Assembly (NCBI RefSeq): GCF_003073045.1
Contig: NC_037594.1
Location: 27,516,737-27,580,736, forward strand
Origin: Pomacea canaliculata
Lineage: Eukaryota; Mollusca; Gastropoda; Architaenioglossa; Ampullariidae
Length of the DNA: 64,000 bases
Direction: 5' to 3'
The stretch's first letter is position 1. Each line of letters opens with the position of its first letter. Position numbers and translations under genes: made by a program. The notes below the pieces were generated by a model. The model did no database searches. It had not been told where the DNA came from and saw only the letters and a program-made list of their open reading frames with translations. Below, piece after piece: positions 61,501-64,000 of this stretch.

Positions 61501-63054
61501 CATTTGTTTTAATGTCTGCTTTTCTTTGGGTCTGTTTTTCACCCTTTTGATCTCTGTATCTGTTACATTTTTATGGACAACTTTTTTTTGAGAGACATAT
61601 ATATATATAGACTTTTTTGTTTTCAGTTATGGATGTGCTGATATGTGCACAAAGCACCTGAAAGTATGTTCATTTTCCTTTGATACTTTGATGACTTTGC
61701 ATTGCAGGCTTTTGTTACATAGCAGTGGGCATCCTCGGTATCTGCAGTCCATGGTGGCTGCAGATGATTTTCTGCTTGTGTATGGGGGAAACACCCACAA
61801 TGACACAACAAAGAGTCGTGGTGCTAAATGTTACTCCAGTGACTTCTTGCTTTATGATATCAGTGAGTTGCTAGAGTTATTTTATCTGAGCTGTGTTGTT
61901 AAAAAATCCTTTCAAGCAGTGCACTTCTTTCCTCTCCCTTTCCAACTGTATGTTGACTATTCTGTTCATGTTACTTATGCAGTTTTGGTGCTCAAAGAGC
62001 TTTTTTTTTTTAAATCTTCAACGAAAAGCTTGAAATAGCATTGACTAAAAATCAAATATCAAATCTGATGAACAAGCAGTCTTTGAATTACACTTCTTTT
62101 CTAGAGTGCAACTCTTGGCACAACGTGACCTTGCCATCTCTGGACAACATGTCAAGGTTTGGACATTCAATGGTTGCCTACAATGGGTATGTTAATCACT
62201 GTTTTGAATTAATTATGCATAGACTGGCATCTGGCTGAGACTTGATATAAATAAAAATGTATTTAGTCAGTGATCCATAATACAGTTCTAAGTGGTTATA
62301 TTTAGCCAGTGATTCACAATACAGTCCCAAGTGATTAGTGCATTGACGTCCAAACCAAGAGGTGCGCCAGTTTGTGTGTCACGCATCGTCTCCCAAGTCT
62401 GCCCAGCTTGGTACCCAGCTCCATAGAGGGTTGGGAAAGATAAAGCCGGAAAGGAGAGGAGATAGGCAATAACCTCCTCATAAAGCTGACCCCCAGAAAA
62501 GTGAAGTCTCCAATACCTCACTCCCCAGTGAACTAAAAAAGGTTAAGGAATGACCTTTAACGTAGAATAATGATGTATACTAATGATCTGCACACATTGC
62601 AAGTCATAAATGCTTGTGAACAGTTGAGACTGCCTATTGATTGGCATAGTTTTTCAAACACCTTTGACTAGATTATTGGAATGGAATACGCAGAATCTTG
62701 AAGACAGTGTAGCCATTTAAATATTTTCATCCAGCATGCAAACTGTCTACTCACTAATTAATATATCTAATAAATACAGCAAAGAGAAAGTAAAATCCAT
62801 CGTCAGTTGCTTTTACCTCATGTACTTTGTAACTTCAAGTAACAATTTTAATGTAATTTCATGATATGCTGTGAGCTATGTGAGATGATTTTATCCCCTC
62901 AGCATTAGTAAAATAATATAAAGAAATACAGCATTTGAAATTAACCTAAAGTAATTTCATTGTTTTATTGCCACTTTTGCTTGTTTCAGATTTTTTATTT
63001 TATTTGGCGGATTTAGTGGTGTGATGCTGAATGATCTTATCAACATCACTCGTG
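52529..63054 (+). CDS. ATRN: Attractin, 5' part (continues past window)
   Basis: Eleven in-phase coding exons: 52529-52761, 55853-56059, 56600-56734, 58303-58481, 59268-59430, 60053-60143, 60474-60687, 60949-61141, 61708-61862, 62105-62186 and 62990-63054. They give about 572 residues of a protein near 1,400 in vertebrates. Order: hydrophobic signal (ISVTLVVFITHLNSV), EGF-like CKCDQGECVNGSCICYTGW, CUB (ECGWDHLYIHDGDSAFAP, FGYLHFYSDAAY), a second EGF pair, then six kelch repeats (ILWIVGGYS, LYVYGGVRDG, LVFFGYSP, VVQGGYGHSSVYE, VYGGNTHNDTTKSRGAKC, ILFGGFSG). Attractins are single-pass membrane proteins; in mammals the family acts in melanocortin signalling with MGRN1-type ubiquitin ligases. Later PSI, C-type lectin, laminin-EGF and transmembrane parts are outside the window. 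ATRN cannot be separated from ATRNL1 here; one ancestral gene is likely. Confidence 0.95.
55139..55322 (+). mobile_element. tRNA-derived SINE, family B
   Basis: A perfect 14-bp target duplication TTACTGCTGATAAT flanks it (55125-55138 and 55323-55336). Box A-like GTGGCATAATGGTTAGCGCC and box B-like GGGTTCAGCTC are spaced as in a tRNA gene. The end reads TTGGTGTAAAACACCTATTC. The exact flanks indicate a young insertion in attractin intron 1. It shares no body sequence with SINE family A. Confidence 0.9.
57026..57339. mobile_element. Foldback MITE with TTAA flanks
   Basis: The two ends are inverted copies of each other over about 70 bp. Left is AGGTGGAACGTTTTCTGGG to CCCGTGCAAGGGAAGGTAGG; right, reversed, is AGGCAGAACTTCTTGTGGG to CCGTGCAAGGAAAGGAAGG. 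Both sides are flanked by TTAA (57022-57025, 57340-57343), the target of piggyBac-type transposases, though the palindromic TTAA could also be part of the terminus. No coding capacity. It is in attractin intron 3. Confidence 0.8.
59680..59945 (+). mobile_element. tRNA-derived SINE, family A, copy 2
   Basis: It parallels the 4552-4826 copy from GGGGAAGTGGATAGCC through the box B-like GGTTTGATACC (59736-59746) to AAAAGGGTCAGGGGACAAC. Diverged by many substitutions, so older than the family B insertion. It is in attractin intron 5. Confidence 0.8.
62261..62337 (+). repeat. Imperfect tandem duplication, two ~38-bp units
   Basis: Units starting ATTTAGTCAGTGAT (62261) and ATTTAGCCAGTGAT (62300) share about 30 of 38 positions, including AATACAGT and AAGTG-TTA. 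It directly precedes a SINE remnant. Confidence 0.6.
62320..62562 (+). mobile_element. SINE family A, copy 3 (5' part lost)
   Basis: The right two thirds follow the other two copies: TGGTACCCAGCTCCATA, GGGTTGGGAAAGATAAAG, AGTGAAGTCTCC and AAAAAAGGTTAAGGAATGACC. The tRNA-like head is not recognisable. It is in attractin intron 10. Confidence 0.7.
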
Positions 63055-64000
63055 GTATGAAACATTCCTGTAGTCTTAATTTTAAATATAAGGATATTTG
63101 AAAGCTATTTGTATGAAACTTGATGAAAGAGGAAACATTGTGACACTGGAGATTTTGTTAGGGTGTGTAAGGAGGGTTAGGAAATCTGAGTATGATTTTA
63201 GATTGTTTGTGCTTGTTCACTTTTCTGTATGAGCCAGAAATTGACATATAGCTGTAAAATAACTTCCCCTACTGATTTGGCTGTCGCCATTTGCACTGGC
63301 ATTGTTATCCTCTTACAATGTCAACAAAGCAGACATACTTTAATAAAATAAAGCTTACAGATGAAAAGGATAAAACTTTTTGGCTGTGGTTTCAAGAAGT
63401 GAAGAATGACAAGGCCAAATATAAACCTGATCTTTGCAGAAAGGAAGGGAAAGTTTTGAACATGGGTATAGATGATGTGCATTGTCACATGGAAAGCAGC
63501 AGACGCAAAAGACTCCTTGCAATTGCCACAAACTACCTAATCTATAGAAAGTGCTTTTGTTAGATTTACTATTTTCTGTGGTATTCCAAAGGATTTAAAG
63601 AGTGCACTTGAATAATTTTGTATTTTCGGACAAATAGAAGTGTGTATTGATTACTTCTGAAAGTTCTGAAATATGCTTTTAGTATCAGTCCATGGACTGG
63701 ATGAATGAAGTTTATCCTGGTAAATGGCAGGGAAAGTCGGTATTTTGTTTTTGTCATAGTAGTATGGACCATATATCTGTAAGACATTATTCAGAAAATT
63801 GAAGAAAGCAGTATATTGTCTCATATTTCATCTTTTATGCCAATGTCTCTTTGCTTATGAATGCAGATGTGTGCAGCCAGATGTGTATATGTATATTTAC
63901 AAGGTTGAGAGACAGTGAATGAATTTGTAAGATGCATTTAAGAATTTCAGTATTTAAGTTTCATTACCACAAGATTTCATTTAGATTGATTTTGACGTGC
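63055..64000 (+). other. Attractin intron, right edge of window
   Basis: After the exon ending at 63054 no further attractin exon (PSI or lectin region) was found. The stretch contains the BED-like remnant described separately and otherwise nothing recognisable. Confidence 0.6.
63318..63560 (+). pseudogene. Possible BED zinc-finger remnant of a hAT transposase
   Basis: The frame reads FWLWFQEVKNDKAKYKPDLC, RKEGKVLNMGIDDV and HCHMESSRRKRLL. This parallels the BED finger of hAT/ZBED proteins (W-x-V...K-x-x-C-x-L-C...NMG...V-x-x-HM-S-x-KH). The first zinc cysteine is replaced and nothing downstream resembles transposase. If real, it is an old fragment within an attractin intron. Confidence 0.42.

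Overview
The window is eukaryotic DNA from an animal, AT-rich, with multi-exon genes bounded by GT/AG splice sites. It carries LINE 3' ends, tRNA-derived SINEs, hAT elements and small MITEs. Gene content, repeat style and an H1-type arginine-rich sperm-like protein suggest a mollusc, probably a gastropod. That placement is inference; the species cannot be read from the sequence. No tRNA, rRNA, CRISPR or prokaryotic operon was seen.

Layout. 1-7.0 kb: transposon relics, then TMEM127 (minus). 7.0-7.6 kb: a short head-to-head promoter shared with MED28 (plus, 7.6-10.6 kb), which contains an easily missed 30-nt exon. 10.6-15.6 kb: convergent intergenic space. 15.6-20.0 kb: ZDHHC16, a DHHC palmitoyltransferase (minus, 8 exons). 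21.5-22.2 kb: an intronless linker-histone/protamine-like gene (minus) with a cluster of CRE-type sites upstream. 22.5-25.1 kb: a cluster of LINE fragments. 25.4-27.3 kb: an unrecognised two-exon gene (minus) whose product has a SILK motif followed by an RVxF motif, the pattern of protein phosphatase 1 (PP1) docking proteins. 27.4-42.0 kb: a gene-poor stretch with a GC-richer patch near 33.6-34.3 kb. 42.0-51.7 kb: QTMAN/GTDC1, the tRNA-queuosine mannosyltransferase (minus, 8 coding exons). Its introns hold a near full-length RTE-type LINE with a 12-bp target duplication and a 1.3-kb hAT element with a perfect 8-bp target duplication. 52.5-64 kb: the first 11 coding exons of attractin (plus, running off the right edge), head-to-head with QTMAN.

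The conserved genes serve unrelated housekeeping roles: endosome/lysosome membrane signalling, Mediator transcription, protein S-acylation, tRNA modification, and a large CUB/EGF/kelch membrane protein. The least ordinary items are the H1-to-protamine-like gene with its CRE cluster, the putative PP1-docking gene, and the set of datable transposon insertions, including a 182-bp MITE derived from the same hAT family as the 1.3-kb copy 41 kb away.
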